From NCBI RefSeq assembly GCF_040954645.1, contig NC_092804.1, forward strand, positions 150,545,108 through 150,609,107: DNA of 64,000 nt, written 5' to 3'. The stretch comes from Diabrotica undecimpunctata (lineage: Eukaryota > Arthropoda > Insecta > Coleoptera > Chrysomelidae). A model generated the notes under the pieces. The model saw nothing but the letters and a program-made list of their open reading frames with translations, made no database searches and was not told the origin of the DNA. The position numbers and the translations under genes were made by a program. Below, one piece after another: positions 23,846-38,403 of the stretch. Within the stretch, counting starts at the first letter, position 1. Each line of letters starts with the position of its first letter.

Positions 23846-25261
23846 ATTGTTATGATGTATTGTTTGTTTGAATGATGAGCAATGAGTATTTTAATAATAT
23901 AGGGTTTTTATCGCGGTTCTCAAAGAATTAGTTTGTAAGTACTTTTTAAATTATCTTTATTATAACTATTATGAAACACACATTACATATATATATATCT
24001 AACCTAGCCAATGTAAATTTAAAATAAACTATCTTGAAATTGATATTCTTATAAAACTAATTAAATTCTATAGACAATGTAAAATTTAAACAAACTATCT
24101 TCAAAATTGAAACTGTTATGACATTAACTAAATTATATTAACACAATTTTGTACCTTTCTTTCACTGAATGCCTAAATGAACTGTTTTCCACTATATAGA
24201 TTCTAATCACCACTGAATGTCTTCGTACTTCGGTTATCCTTGTTTTTGTGAAATTACTTTTTCCAATTATCAGCTTCTACCAATTTAAGATATATTTTTC
24301 TTCACCAGCATTTATACACCACCAAGCAAACCAGCAAACAGCATTTATATTTATTCTTCTTTTCAATATACCAATATCCAATTATTATAAGTTGATTTAT
24401 ACTAATCTCCAATCATAATATAATTTAATTTCTTCCAATATACTTTTTTTTTATCTTCAATAATTATTTGTGTATAATTATAAATGTGCATTAAATTATA
24501 TGCATAATTTTTAATCTTCATTTAACTCACTATATTAAACAATTGGACTATTTGTAACTGATTCACTGACTCCAACTAACTTTCATATTTCTTACTGAAC
24601 TTTTCTGACTGACTTCTTGAAAATTCTGAACAATTTACTTCACTAACTAAATGTGTCTACTAACTTTCATAATGAACTGGCATGACTTCTGACTAAAAAC
24701 TGCCATCTTGAATCCAAATCACGGGTATTTATATCTTTTTGGATATTCTAGAATCATCTGGTAAGAGATCATGTTCCAATTTGTTCTATTAAATACATGT
24801 CTGAATTTTCTGGAACAAACCATTTCGCAAACATGGCCATCTCCGGTGATCCAGAGAATTCCATTCTTTTCTATTAATAATTTTGTTGACATTTAGGCTT
24901 TTCAGATCAGAATATATAATTAAATTAGTAACTTAACATTCTAATTTAATAAACTACACATTTTAAACAACTATAACCCCACTTATATTCGTAAAATTTC
25001 TTAAAATGACACTTGAAGAGGAGGGTATAGTGTGTTGCCTAGTCACATGGCTCACTTAAATATATCTACAAAATCATAACTACTAAAATACAACTTTTTA
25101 CAATTATTATATGCTAATTTCTTAAAATTGCCCTCACATAAATATATTTTTATAAAATTCTCTAGTATATAACTTATTTAAAATAATCAAATACTTTTTT
25201 ATATCTAATATTATGTAGTATATAACTTATAAATTATTTTCTATAAACCCCAATCGTCACA
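23846..25261 (-). repeat. LTR of Gypsy element 2 (5' LTR)
   Basis: 1416 bp, matching 12970-14395 apart from a shorter TA run and a few substitutions. It is followed by ATATAT and then directly by the next DNA transposon at 25268. Confidence 0.92.
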
Positions 25262-25267
25262 ATATAT

Positions 25268-25524
25268 CGCCTTCCGGCAACAATACCAGGACAACTCAAA
25301 AAAACGTGTTTCGAGAAAATCGAGTTTAAAGTTTTTGGAATTTTGTACAGCCATTTTATGCTTTGAGTTATATACGTTTTTGACTAAAACTATGTTCTTT
25401 GTTTCAGTTGATGTCAAAGATTGCTTTTCAGTTCATTTTAGCAATCTTGTGCTATCACTCGATTTAATAATTAGCAATTAATTGAAAAAATTTTGAGTTG
25501 TTCCAGTATTGTTGCCAGAATTAT
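25268..25524. repeat. Left TIR plus inverted internal copy
   Basis: The terminal repeat at 25268-25301 faces an imperfect inverted copy at about 25493-25524 (TTTTGAGTTGTTCCAGTATT then GTTGCCAGAA). The two make a 257-bp unit that looks like a MITE within the larger element. Confidence 0.7.
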
Positions 25525-25744
25525 TTCATTATTATGAAATATCTACTCATTCTGATATCCCATTTAAAGAGTAACAGCATAAATAGAAATGATGAATAAA
25601 AAGTAGACGGTAGTTTAATAGTTTTATTAAAAAGTTATAATGTTCACAAAGAAATTTCAAGAGGCCAAGCATCAGAAAAATTGTGTGTATTATTAATTAA
25701 TGGGGTACACAAACTTGGTAGCTAAACATAACACTAGGATCACT

Positions 25745-28607
25745 TCATTTGACTGCCTTATTAATTAATAAGTCTTTGTAAAAACTGTGATAGGTAGAGA
25801 TAATGAGATTGTCAGAGACTAGAGACATCAAATCTTTTTTCTTGTTCTTAGATATTCCCACCGGTTTGTCATACGCCGCTTTTTTGGGCCAGTTTTTTAT
25901 TACATTAATTTTATCAGTAGTAGTCAACTGGTTGCAATTCTTGCGCAATTTTAGCTTCTTTTGGTTATGTTCATCGAAAATATTAACAGTCTTGAAGTCA
26001 TCTAAGTATGATAATTTGTAGAGGAATTCAAAAGGTTTTTCTCTGACAATTTTTACTATTTTGATGTCTGAGAATGAAAAGGTGTCAGAATCAATATTCT
26101 TATTAAAATTTTTGCCGATTTTTCCTGCCAAATCCTTGAAATCGATAAAATCGTTGAATGCAAATTCTATTACACGATACAGTGGAGATGTCTTTTTCGC
26201 ACTTTTCATTAGCTGGTAGTACTGGGCCGGCACATAAATGGGTCCAGTTTTTCGAGTCCTCCTTAATTCCGCCTCAATCGTTGAATGAACCGAATCACCC
26301 TCGTTTTGAGTGTGCCCGGAGATCAAATATTTATGGGAGATGCTTTTTATATTACTGAACTGTGTAATGGCGTACATGTACATGCTCAACAAGAATTTAT
26401 TTTTTTGTTGTCCGCAGCAGTTGTCGGTGAAGAAAATGAACTCTATATCTCCTTCTGCGCTCATAGCTCTCTCTTCAATAAATTTAAAAATGCATGTAGC
26501 TATTTCATTGGCACCTCTGTGGGCATCACCCTCGTGCCAGACATTACAAATAGCTTGTTTTGTTTTCAAGTCAAATACAGTTAGGTTGTACGTAGAGAGT
26601 TTCAACTTGTAGTAAAACGTTGAAACTTCTCCTTTAGGAGTAGGCAATGCTGCTTGTAAGTCGTATGTTGCTACGATAACATCTGCTGCCGATTGAGTTT
26701 TATCCATCTCTTTCTCTTTTCGAGCCAAGTCTTTTTCCTGATGATGTCGCTTGAGTTCTTCTGCATTCTTTTCTCGAAGTTCTTCATTGTAGTTTTGAAA
26801 CGCTGTGCAAAATTGACACTGATCTTTTTTGGGCGTAAAAAATGACAAATTGTATTCTTGGTTGAAAATACGTGAAAACATCGTCTGATTTCCAAAATGT
26901 TTGCCTTGTTGTCTGCATTTCTCAACGTAATCACGATAGATTTGCGATATTGACTTACCTCCTTCGATAAAATGCCTTGTGGTGTTAGCTCTTGTATAGT
27001 GGCTATCCACTTTCGGGATTGAATCAATGTGTGCTCTCATGTCGTTCTTAATAGAAACATCAACTACTTTTCTATTAGTGTGTTTACCACGCCGGTCTGG
27101 CTGAACGAAACCAGCCTCGTTTTTAAGGAAACTCGTCGAAATTGCGCGTTTACTGATTCCCAATGTAGCCATAAAAAAAAATTTACATACTCTAAGTCGC
27201 AAATTATTCACTTCAAAATAGAAGGCATGATTCAATTTTCTAGAATTTTCTTTGGCATAACGATACTGAGGTTTTACTTCAGCTGAGTGACGAACCACAA
27301 AATCTCGCTGCTTTTCTATACTGCCAAGTTCCCAGTATCGATTGAATAAAGACATCCTTATTTCTTCTGAAATTTTTAAAGGACAGTTGTGTGGACAATT
27401 TCTGCAAGGAGGTTTTATGACTCTTGCTTTAACGATTTTATTAGATTTCCGTGAAGTGTATTCTTTGCCCGAATTACGAAGCTGTTTATTCTTGTTACTT
27501 TTCCATTCTGAAGGACAGGCAACTCGTTTTTTTCCTCTTTTTGTAGTGGCTCCGCCTTCGTTTTCTGGTGAAAAATTATTGACATCAACCAGAACTTCAG
27601 CTGCTGGGCAAATTTGATGATTTTGTTTGAGCCTACTTTCTTGGGATTGTCGGATCTCTTTCGCTTGCTTTTTGGTCGACTGGTTCATGTTAGCCTCATC
27701 CATTTCAACACTGTCTGGGGACGTAACGTAGTCCGATACATCGAAATCTGGATCTTTAATTGAGTCGTCATCTCCGAAAGGTTCGACAATATCACTAATT
27801 GTGGATTCGTTGTCTAGATTTTCAATCGTGTCTTCAGCATTGTTAGTGGGTTCAAAACGTGCTAAAGTATTTTTATTTGAACAAGGTGAGATTTGGGTGA
27901 ACTTTTCGCATAATATGGCCAAGTCTTTATCAGTTATTATAGTCGAAAAGCGATCATATTCAAAAATAAAGGGGTTCCATACACTTACATTATCAATCGT
28001 GCGTGACGCTGGATTATTAGGTTCTGAATCTAGATTCTCCTTTTCATTTTGATTCTGTCTACATAATGATAGTAAAAGCCGACCTCGCCCACCAACATCA
28101 GAATGAGACGGTCCCTGAAAACAAATGAGCCGAAATGTAATTTTGAATATTACTCGTACATTACAGTTATTCTTAAGTTATTATGTTACGATATTCGTAA
28201 ATTCGATATGATATTCGTAAGTAAAGATGTGTGACGTGCATTTTTTCACCCCCAAGTAAAATCAACCAACGGTACAAGCTCAACTTTAAAGTCGAGGGTT
28301 AGTAGAAACTAAATACAAATTTTTTATGCAATGCGGAGTTGACCCTGACAAAAATATACTCCAAAACGGTCATTTACTGGACTATTTCTGTGTATTTTAA
28401 TTTTCAAATATTTATTTTATGCCTTAATCTCTGTCCGAAATTGTTCGCAAAATCGCACCAATCTGCTATCTATTCATAATTATAACACTGTTATTAAAAA
28501 GGTACCTACGTAAAATTCTTTAGTTATGACCAAAGTAAAGATATCACATAGTGAATAATTTAAAAATATACAATAATACTTACTTTGGAGCCTGAATAGA
28601 GGGACAT
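25745..28607 (-). CDS. DUF7869-like putative transposase, two exons
   Basis: Predicted exons are 28607-28584 (MSLYSGSK) and 28114-25745; donor AAA|GTAAGT, acceptor TTTTCAG|GG, in frame, about 797 residues. The N-terminal part contains GRGRLLLSLC and an acidic region, then a Cys cluster (CRNCPHNCP) and a zinc-like pair CQFC. The core matches what I know of DUF7869 proteins in arthropods: TYDLQAALPTPKGEVSTFYY (about 490), FFTDNCCGQQKNKF (about 572) and SGHTQNEGDSVHSTIE (about 612). The spaced acidic residues in DLQ, TDN and EGD are consistent with an RNase H-like DDE nuclease, but that is inference. Being the only gene between matching inverted repeats makes it the likely transposase. No internal stops are seen. 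A GTAAGT in exon 2 at about 27987 could allow alternative splicing. Confidence 0.75.
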
Positions 28608-28911
28608 CTCTAAAAACAATTCAAAAAGATGTGACAACTCAAAATGGATAACCGAAGTTAAGGCATGCACACTGAGACAATTCAAAAGGTTCACTGTTCG
28701 TGACACACTCTCTTCAAACGTCGGTAACAGAGTGACGGACTTCAGCGTTAGCCCACTACTCCCGCCGCGCTTACCTCCTACCAGTCTGAATGTAATAGTG
28801 GACCTAGCGCCCTCGCTCGGAGAGTATTGCACTTAAAAATGTCCCAGTCATCGCGGATTATAGAGCTTCAAATCCTCTATATTTTAGTGTAGACATCTCA
28901 AAAACGACCAA
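28608..28911 (-). promoter_or_regulatory. 5' flank of the DUF7869-like gene
   Basis: About 300 bp between the right terminal repeat and exon 1. It is more GC-rich than its surroundings (about 28735-28830) and likely contains the promoter. No TATA box was identified with confidence. Confidence 0.35.
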
Positions 28912-31050
<2,139 letters not shown>

Positions 31051-32410
31051 AAATCACTATTTCAAATATATAGTTGACAGACCCATTTTTCCACTTGCTT
31101 AACACAATTGTTTTGTAAGGAATTTAAAGCAAATATTTTTTAGATGAATTGGTTAATGATGAAAACAAATAGCTTTTATTAATTTATGTTAAACTAAGCA
31201 GAGAAAAGTAAACCTTTTCCGGACACGGTTTTGTATTAAAGCTAATGTTAATTCATAAATAAAATATAATATAGAATATGTATATAGAATATAATAAAAT
31301 AGGAATAAGAAAAAAAAAACAAAAACAGTATATCTTATAATTCTTCGTTTCAAACCCTAATTGCCCCCTTTGTGTATTTACTTTCCTACGAAACATTCTT
31401 TCATAAGAAAATCTTTGTTTCCAGATATAAATGATTTTTACAAAAGTACGCCTCGAGGCCTTTAACCAATTTCCACTGTCATGTCCGACGCTGCCTCTAT
31501 TCAAAATGAAGTTTCGGAACTTTGAAAATTTTCAGGTTTTATGTTGCGTCTTCAGTAAACTTTGTTAATGTCTCATCAGGTATTCTTTTATAACAATGTT
31601 GTTTTGAATTAAATCAGACCGGGTCCTTGTTATATTTTAACAGCTTTTCTAAGTTGTCATTCCGTGCATACCCTCAGTTGTGCCCATTAAAATGTTTATT
31701 TCCCCCAGGAAAGTTATTTATATTTTCACAAGGTTTTTACTACGAGTTGTGTCAGTCTCCTACACCTAATATTTAAGTGGCAAATTGTATGAATGCTTTA
31801 AACTTTTTTTATCTTATTTTATAACTTTGAAAAGCGAGTATTAATTATTTCTTTTCCGAGTGTTTTAACAAGACCCTTCACGTTTTGGACGTTTGATAAT
31901 AAAAGTAATTTTGAGATTTTCAGATATTTGAGTTAAACGGAGATCTTTTCGGTGTTATATGTAAATGCATAAATGAAATTTAAAAGTATGAAGTTTTCCG
32001 TAAGCACCATAAGCAAAGAAATTACATAGATATTGGAGAAAAAGGATATTTTCGACAAATAGGACCAATCAAATATTTTATTTATATTAAGACACGTCAA
32101 AGTAGATTTGAAAAACTCTCGTTTCTTTAAGTTGCTCAGTAAAACAGCAGTGAAGTAGCAGATTCACGTAAAAGGTAACAAGTTCGTTTCAGAAAGATAT
32201 TTAGCACTGCTGATTATTTGCGACCAAATGAAATATTATAGGACATGCTTTATGACTATTATCTAATAAAATTTATCTACCAGCGTGGCCAAGCTCCTTG
32301 AAAGTGTGAGCCATTAAAAGTTGAAAAAACTATGCAAAAAACGCATAAAAAAATTATTTACAGCAACTAGATTTATTAAAAATATAAACAAAAGTACAAA
32401 ATATATGTTT
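31051..32410. other. No identified feature
   Basis: About 1.36 kb of AT-rich sequence with short open frames only. The end nearest 32411 is probably the 3' untranslated region of the Jockey-like element. Confidence 0.55.
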
Positions 32411-32860
32411 TTATCTACTCTTAAATAGTACATGGGGTAAATAGTAAATGTGATGACAATATTGACCTAATTTTTTTATCGTCCACCGACAGTTCTTCAT
32501 TTTCATCTGTGTGACCAGGTCTTCTGGCCAAGTTCCCTTTAGTCTTTGTTCCTCCATTGTTGGTTGATATAATTCACTGAGAATTTGGATGTGATGCGTT
32601 GAATTAAGAATTTTGGACTTGTTGGCGTGAAGTGATATGACATCTTTTACGGTTGGTGCTCTTAGGTTATTGTGGATGATTGTATTGCTTACATACCAAG
32701 GGGCATTAGCTATCATAAGCAGTGTTCTTGATTGAAAGGTCTGCAAAATTTTTATCTTCAAAGTCTTGCTACAGCCCCAGAGTTCTAATCTGTAAGTTCT
32801 GCCAAGTAACCAATTCATTTACTCATTTTATATTGAGCTGAGTTTTTTGGCGTTAGTAGA
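32411..32860 (-). pseudogene. Jockey-like LINE, C-terminal part of ORF2
   Basis: C-terminal domain of a Jockey-type ORF2: MNWLLGRTYRLELWGCSKT, FQSRTLLMIANAPWYVSNTI and the final HLNA-like region ending near LFKSR. A segment between GRT and LWG is deleted relative to the family pattern. The 5' part of the same element lies at 34310-36080, beyond a CR1-like insertion. Upstream of 32818 the sequence still reads KKLSSI, matching the expected preceding residues. Confidence 0.7.
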
Positions 32861-32867
32861 AATAGAT

Positions 32868-34310
32868 AGATAGATAGATGATTTATTGATAAGAATAGAA
32901 TACCAAAGTATTTTTTAAAAGTCAAAGATAAAAAAATATATATGTCAGTATAGGTAATATACACATAAATATAAATATAAACATAAAACATAGATACAGT
33001 GTTTTAACTTATACTGTTGACAATTACAACAAATAATTAAAATTGGAAGTAAAATACTCCTCATATGTAAAAAAGGCATTCACTATAAGGTGGCTCTTAA
33101 TTTTTGCCTTAATCTGATGAAAATTAAGAACTTTTATTCTGGCTGGCATTAACTTGTAGAATTTTATGGCTAAATACCTTAAACCATTTCTGGATCTCTC
33201 AAGTCGGCCAAATTCTGGTATAAGATTATTACTAAATCTGGTGGGATAATAATTGTGAAAATCTACATGCGCATTATATTGGCTAAGATTTTATTTAATG
33301 TGCAACAGACACTCGATAATGTATACACAAGGTAAAGTTAAAATTTTAAAAGCTCTAAAGGAGTTTCAACAGTATGCTTTATAACAGAGCTCAGAGATAA
33401 TACGAACATACTTTCTTTGTTGTGCAAACACTTTATCAATATGACAAGACTGGCCCCAGGAGAGAATAGCATATTATGTCAGATGAGAATGGAAATTACT
33501 ATGATATGCTATTAAAATTGTTTCCCTGAAAGTTACTTGTAGGTAAAAGGTTCCTGAAAAGTTTTCGGGAAAGCTTTTTCGACAGATTAAGTATATGTTG
33601 TTCACAGGTTCATTCTGCATCCAAATATATTCCCAGAAACTTCGCTTCAGTTAAAAATTGTGGTAGAACAACGTTTTCAACACAAGTGTTATTTCTTAAA
33701 GTAAACAAAGTAACACTTTGTGATTTAGGGTTGTTCAAAGAGAGACGGTTAGTTAAAAACCAATTGAATAGGTTTTTTTCAAATGTTTGGTAATCAAGGA
33801 TATCGAATTCAGAAGGGTGATAGAAGGTAGTGTCATCAGCAAATAAAACAGTGTTAACTGTTTTATTTTGAGAGTACACTAGATCATTAATATAGATAAG
33901 AAATAATACTGGACCCAAAACCGAGCCTTGAGGGACACCAAACAACAGAGATTGTTTTCGAGAATCACACTGGTTAAAGTGAACATATCACGATTTAATA
34001 GATATGCATTAATTAGTTGAATAGCATCACTATGAAAATTATAATAATGAACTTTTCTAAGCAGAATACTATGTGTGACACAATCGAAAGCTTTAATAAG
34101 ATCTAAAAACGATGCAAGAGTATCAAGATATTTTTCAAACCCTTCCAAAATATTGCTAGTGAAATGATCAATAGCTAAAGTTGTTGTTTTATTTTTTCGG
34201 AACCCGTACTGGTTTATGGCAAATAGTTTATTAGATTCAAATTGTAGAATAATTTGATTTTTTGAAAATTCGTTCATAAACTTTTGATAAGATGGGCAAC
34301 CAAGAAATGT
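32868..34310 (-). pseudogene. CR1-like LINE inserted in the Jockey-like element
   Basis: Minus-strand RT in at least two frames. 34280-33960 reads NQYGFRKNKTTTLAIDHFTS and FLDLIKAFDCVTHSILL. 33945-33610 reads GVPQGSVLGPVLFLIYINDL and VLFADDTTFY, with the active site FADD. Further down come pieces such as SHLTYYAILSWGQSC and ILTLPCVYIIECL. The 3' end is a (TCTA)n-like tail at 32866-32885 followed by Jockey sequence. The short simple-repeat tail fits CR1-group LINEs. Frameshifts inactivate it. Confidence 0.7.
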
Positions 34311-36080
34311 GTTGCTTTCAGGTGAGCTTTCGGACCAAATGCAACCCAAGATATTTCCCAACGTCCCTAGGAGGAATGGGGGCATTATTTAGACTAACTT
34401 GTGGACCAGTGCGTCTTTTTGTCGTAAATGTGATTTAAGCTGATTTTTCGTTTTTTAACTTTAATTTTACATTTTGTCAACCATTTCTCTAATGTATGCA
34501 AGTATTTTGCAGCTATTCAGATGCTTTGTCTGGGTCTTTGTTTCAAATTAAAATGGCCGTATCGGCGTCATCTGTAATAGATATATTACAGAAAGGGAAC
34601 AAGGACACTTCCCCAGGGAACTCCGGATTGGATTCAGTGATAGGTGGAGAAATCATTATTGATTTTTTACTTAGAATGAACGTTCGTTAATATAGGACTA
34701 CAGGATAAGGTACATATCGCTAAGCAGTTAAGATTTTAATTTATATAGCAAACCGTTGTGCCCGACTTTATCAAAAGCCTGCTGAATATCGAGAAATACT
34801 GAGGGACGCATAGTCTTTTCTTCCAAACTTTTCTTGTATTTATATTCTATGACACTGTTGGATTGTTGAATATTTTTGACGAAAACCAAACACATGTTTG
34901 GGTATTATGTTCTCGAGCCATAGAGTTTCGCTTATTCCATTTAGTATGAGTCTGTCAAATATCTTGGACATCAATGGTAACAAGCTTATCGCAGGAAAAG
35001 GAGAAGGTAATGTGGGCAATTTACTTGGCTTTTCAATCATGAGCATATTTTCACTGGATTGGAAAACGGTTTGACTGCAGCATTCCATTATAAATAATAG
35101 TAAGCATGAGAACTGCTTTCCTGGGTAGATGTTTTACTATTCTCTCATAGATTAAATCGTACCCTGGAGCGTTGTAAGAGTTGGTACTTATTGTTATTCT
35201 GTAAATCTCGGATGGGGTAAATGCTTTTATTGGAGGTGAGAGTTGGCAGGGTGCATATAAATATTCGCTTACTACATCATCATTTATGTTTTGACATAAG
35301 TTTGGAGTAAATATATTTTGTAAATAATATTCTGCAAATACATTAAATTTTTCATTGTCAGTCTGTGCCCAACTTCTATCAGGTTTTCTTATTGGAGGAA
35401 TTAACAGTGTCGGTTTCTTGAATATGTTAGTTGCTTCTCATATAGAGTGGTCATAAGGAGAGACATTGATAATATAAAAACTGCTGTTCGTCTGTTTAAC
35501 TGTGTCTTATCGAATGGATTTCGGGACCCTTTGCCATTTTGCACACGCTCTTTTTTTTTCGGTTAGAATTTGTTTGATATTTAATTGCAAATTGTTGTCT
35601 TCAGGAATATTCTTTTTTAACTTATACGAGTAAATTCTCAAGCAGCGTTTTGTAGTACAGCCATTAGCTTTTATACTGCAGACTCCAGCTCATTAGATAT
35701 TTTTATTCGGTAATCTAACGTTAAATTCTGGTTAATGGTATTTTTAAATTGTTTTTCAGTTTGTTTTTTTTTTAGATAGTATTAATGGCTGTTAATTGTA
35801 TAATATATTTGTGCTTAATGGCATTAATATTATGGCGCTATGGTCCGAATTTACGTAAAAACTAGGCTCTATTTTTGACGGCGTACTAGGTAAACCTTTA
35901 AATATTGCAAAATCTAGAAGATTCACAATTTTGTTGTTATCTGCTGGCCAATATGTTGGTTGTCCTGTGGATAGAAGAAATAATTGTTTTTTTGTAATGA
36001 TCGATGTAGGTTTCTACCTTATGTTGTAGATAGTCGTGATTCCCATAGAGTATTTTTGGGATTTCAATTGACTGCTCCCA
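34310..36080 (-). pseudogene. Jockey-like LINE, endonuclease and RT part
   Basis: Degraded 5' part of the Jockey-type element. About 36060-35850 resembles the endonuclease C-terminus (SRLSTT, RNLHR, NNYFFYPQDNQHIGQ). About 35440-35100 carries the linker and RT start (RKPDRSWAQTDNEKF, NAPGYDLI). 35088-34840 reads ISLLPLMSKIFDRLIL and PKHVFGFRQKYSTIQQCHRI. About 34810-34740 gives FLDIQQAFDKV in another frame, and about 34560 TDDADTAIL in place of the YADD box. TGPQVSLNNAPIPPRDVGKY near 34390 is the expected next block, after which the CR1-like element interrupts. Confidence 0.7.
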
Positions 36081-36284
36081 GAAATTGCGATTACAAAACA
36101 TGTGTATTTAATTTAAATATTAAAAATTAAATACAATTATTTTTCTTTTTTAAATAATTAAATTTAATTTTAAGTAAAATGATTCATATTGTTACGACAA
36201 GTACGTTGTTCCAAATATGGAAATTATTCTACAAGAATTCTTTCTTAATTTAGCAGCCGCAAATAATTCTTAATTACATTAAAG
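36081..36284. other. No identified feature
   Basis: AT-rich spacer between the Jockey-like and piggyBac remnants. Confidence 0.4.
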
Positions 36285-36720
36285 CAAAATCGAGTGATGA
36301 CACAATGGACAAGCTTGTCCAAACGAACATTGTCAAAATATAAACAAAAGGATGGCCTGTGACAGTTTTTTATTATGATTGACATTAGTGCATGAACATT
36401 AAAACATGGTAGATGTTGGAAGTGCTCCGCAAATGTGAACAGAAAATATTCCCAAAGATGTCAGAAGTGCAATTGATTTATTTGTAAGGATCATCGGATA
36501 ACTATGCCTTGAATATACAACAAACAATTTGTAAAATTATAAATTCTTTAATATAATTTACCACAAATATTGAGTATTTTAAAACTTTTAAATTTATTTA
36601 CTAAAATTTGTGTGTATTTCATATAAATAACTGTTTTTTTATTATTACACTGTTTGATGGAAAGCTTTGGGGTCACTATTGACCCTATTGTTACAAAATA
36701 TCGAATATTATGAGGGATAA
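36285..36720 (+). pseudogene. piggyBac transposase fossil, C-terminal end
   Basis: Plus-strand remnant. About 36285-36340 reads KSSDDTMDKLVQTNIVKI, matching the family block around the third catalytic Asp (GVDTLDQ). About 36345-36400 reads GWPVTVFY and, one frame on, MIDISA, matching RWPxxxFYNMIDISxxN. About 36405-36500 reads GRCWKCSANVNRKYSQRCQK and CNxFICKDH, a Cys-rich finger. GGTCACTATTGACC at about 36671-36684 resembles the subterminal palindromes of piggyBac elements. Stops and frameshifts show it is old. Confidence 0.65.
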
Positions 36721-37679
36721 GGCAGCAGTAAAATTTAGTAATATGGGAAATAAAACATTGAGGGGTGAAAAACTTTACTCACTTAGGATTCCTAGTTACG
36801 TTTGAGAACAACGTTACAGAGAAAGTTAAGATGTGAATATCTATTGCCAATAAATATGTTATAGTTTGGTTCAAGATATAAGAAATTTGGCCGAAGGCTG
36901 GTGGGATGACCCAGTCGACCGCAGTATTATAATAATGAGCAACACCTATTAATGTTACTAATCCCTCAATTGTCTTTGCGATGGGTAGTAATAGTTTTGG
37001 AACAGCTTACTAGGACCGGGATTTATATTATTTACAGAACTGACCCGTTACCTATCAGTGCAAATAAATTATTAAAATTAAAATTTCTACACAATGCTTT
37101 GTATTAAAAAAAATTTGCTATACATGAATTTTCTTTGCTTTGCTTATTCATCTGATTTACTCATCTGAAATTAAGTTGCTTCGAATTAATTATTATTAAC
37201 CACCACAAACATTTTTCATGTTCAACGAGCTCATTACTTGAATATTATGGAGTTAGAATATTATCTGTTTTATATCGTTTTCATTTTAAATAAAATGGAC
37301 TTTCGACAATAAAGCTTTCTATCTTTAAGTAAAAGAAAATTAAAAAATCATTAGTAAGCATAATAGTTAAAGATAAAGTGTACCCCGTATTATTATTCTA
37401 TAGCTTTATACATTATAATTATCGTGCTACTAGGCATTAAGGTATCATTTATTTATCTAAAAATGTATAGTATGGTATATATTATACCATGGTTTCATTA
37501 GGTAACTAAAATCATATAACATGACAAGAAAAAGAAAATGCCCAACTTTGGAAGAAAAATATTGTGACACATACACAAAGGCACAAACAAAAGTAGAATT
37601 TGGCTAAGAAGATACATTTTTAAATTATACAAAATATACCAGGATTCAGATATCGTTACATTCATTAAAATAGAACTGC
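36721..37679. other. No identified feature
   Basis: AT-rich sequence without recognised coding content. Confidence 0.5.
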
Positions 37680-37930
37680 TGCATTAGAAAGAATAGAAGA
37701 AGGAGAAATTCCAAACAAAATAGGTCAACAAGTGCCAGTAGGAAAAAGTACAAAAGGAAGACCGAAGCTGCGATAAATTGAACAAAAAGAAAATGATATA
37801 ACTTTTAAAAAAAAATAGGAAAAAAAGCGCGAAAGAGATGATAATGGAGAAAAATCTTGAAAGAGACCAAGACAAGTTTTGTAGAGCCAATGATGATGAT
37901 GATCGAAGCCGCATGAGAAATTAACGAAAA
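37680..37930 (+). pseudogene. LINE C-terminal tail fossil
   Basis: Plus-strand pieces STKGRPKLR, IEQKENDI, KKRERDD and, in a second frame, ILKETKTSFVE resemble the C-terminal tail of RTE-type RT proteins (pattern GRPxxRWxxQVExD...ARERDxWRxxLxEAKT). It is short and frameshifted, so the assignment is tentative. Confidence 0.4.
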
Positions 37931-38103
37931 TTAGCAAATTAGCCATCTGTGAAAATTACAGTTAAAGGCTCTATGCTCTTGATTTTCCAAATCTCAACAC
38001 GAGCTTTAAAATTGTTTTTAAAGCAAAATGAGGAAGAAAAACAGAGCAGTAAAGGGTAGCAAACAAATAACAGAAAACTAGAAACTTGATTTTGAACCTG
38101 TTA

Positions 38104-38403
38104 GTGCCGGTTGTTTGAACGCTAATCAAAACTTGATTGTAATCAAATATTTAATTAAAATCAAATACGTTACATTTTGAGGTTATGTTGACTGCTTTAT
38201 TTTATTCAATTTTATTATTTTGCGTTTTAATTTAAAATAAACCATAATTAAACTCTTTCTGTTGTTAATTTCATGTTTTTCTTTACAAATCAATGATAAT
38301 AATAAACAATTTTTAATAATTTTGACAGCTGCTGTGACGGATTTGATTATAATTAAATATTTAATTACAATCAAATTTTGATTATCGTTTGAACAAGCGG
38401 CCC
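38104..38403. mobile_element. MITE with about 62-bp inverted repeats
   Basis: 300-bp non-coding element. The left end GTGCCGGTTGTTTGAACGCT and the inverse of the right end GGGCCGCTTGTTCAAACGAT match over about 62 bp with roughly eight differences. TA lies on both sides, as expected for a Tc1/mariner- or pogo-mobilised MITE. No coding content. Confidence 0.8.

Larger units (their letters stand above)
12970..25261 (-). mobile_element. Gypsy-like LTR retrotransposon 2
   Basis: LTR element of about 12.3 kb including a 3.7-kb pogo-like insertion (about 8.5 kb without it). LTRs are 12970-14395 and 23846-25261. They differ by about 12 bp in an internal TA run and by a few substitutions I noticed (for example GGAGAGG versus GAAGAGG). 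The minus-strand order is Gag, protease, RT, RNase H, integrase. Gag and protease are related to those of element 1. TA repeats flank both ends. It is damaged by a stop after Gag, a frame change at protease, a stop near the RT active site, and the DNA transposon insertion. Confidence 0.9.

Noticed and set aside
25803..28052. Plus-strand frames within the DUF7869-like gene
   Set aside because: They are antisense of a long, domain-bearing minus-strand exon.
37684..37946. Phe/Ser-rich minus-strand frames of about 75 residues
   Set aside because: They lie opposite an A/G-rich LINE tail and have no recognised domain.
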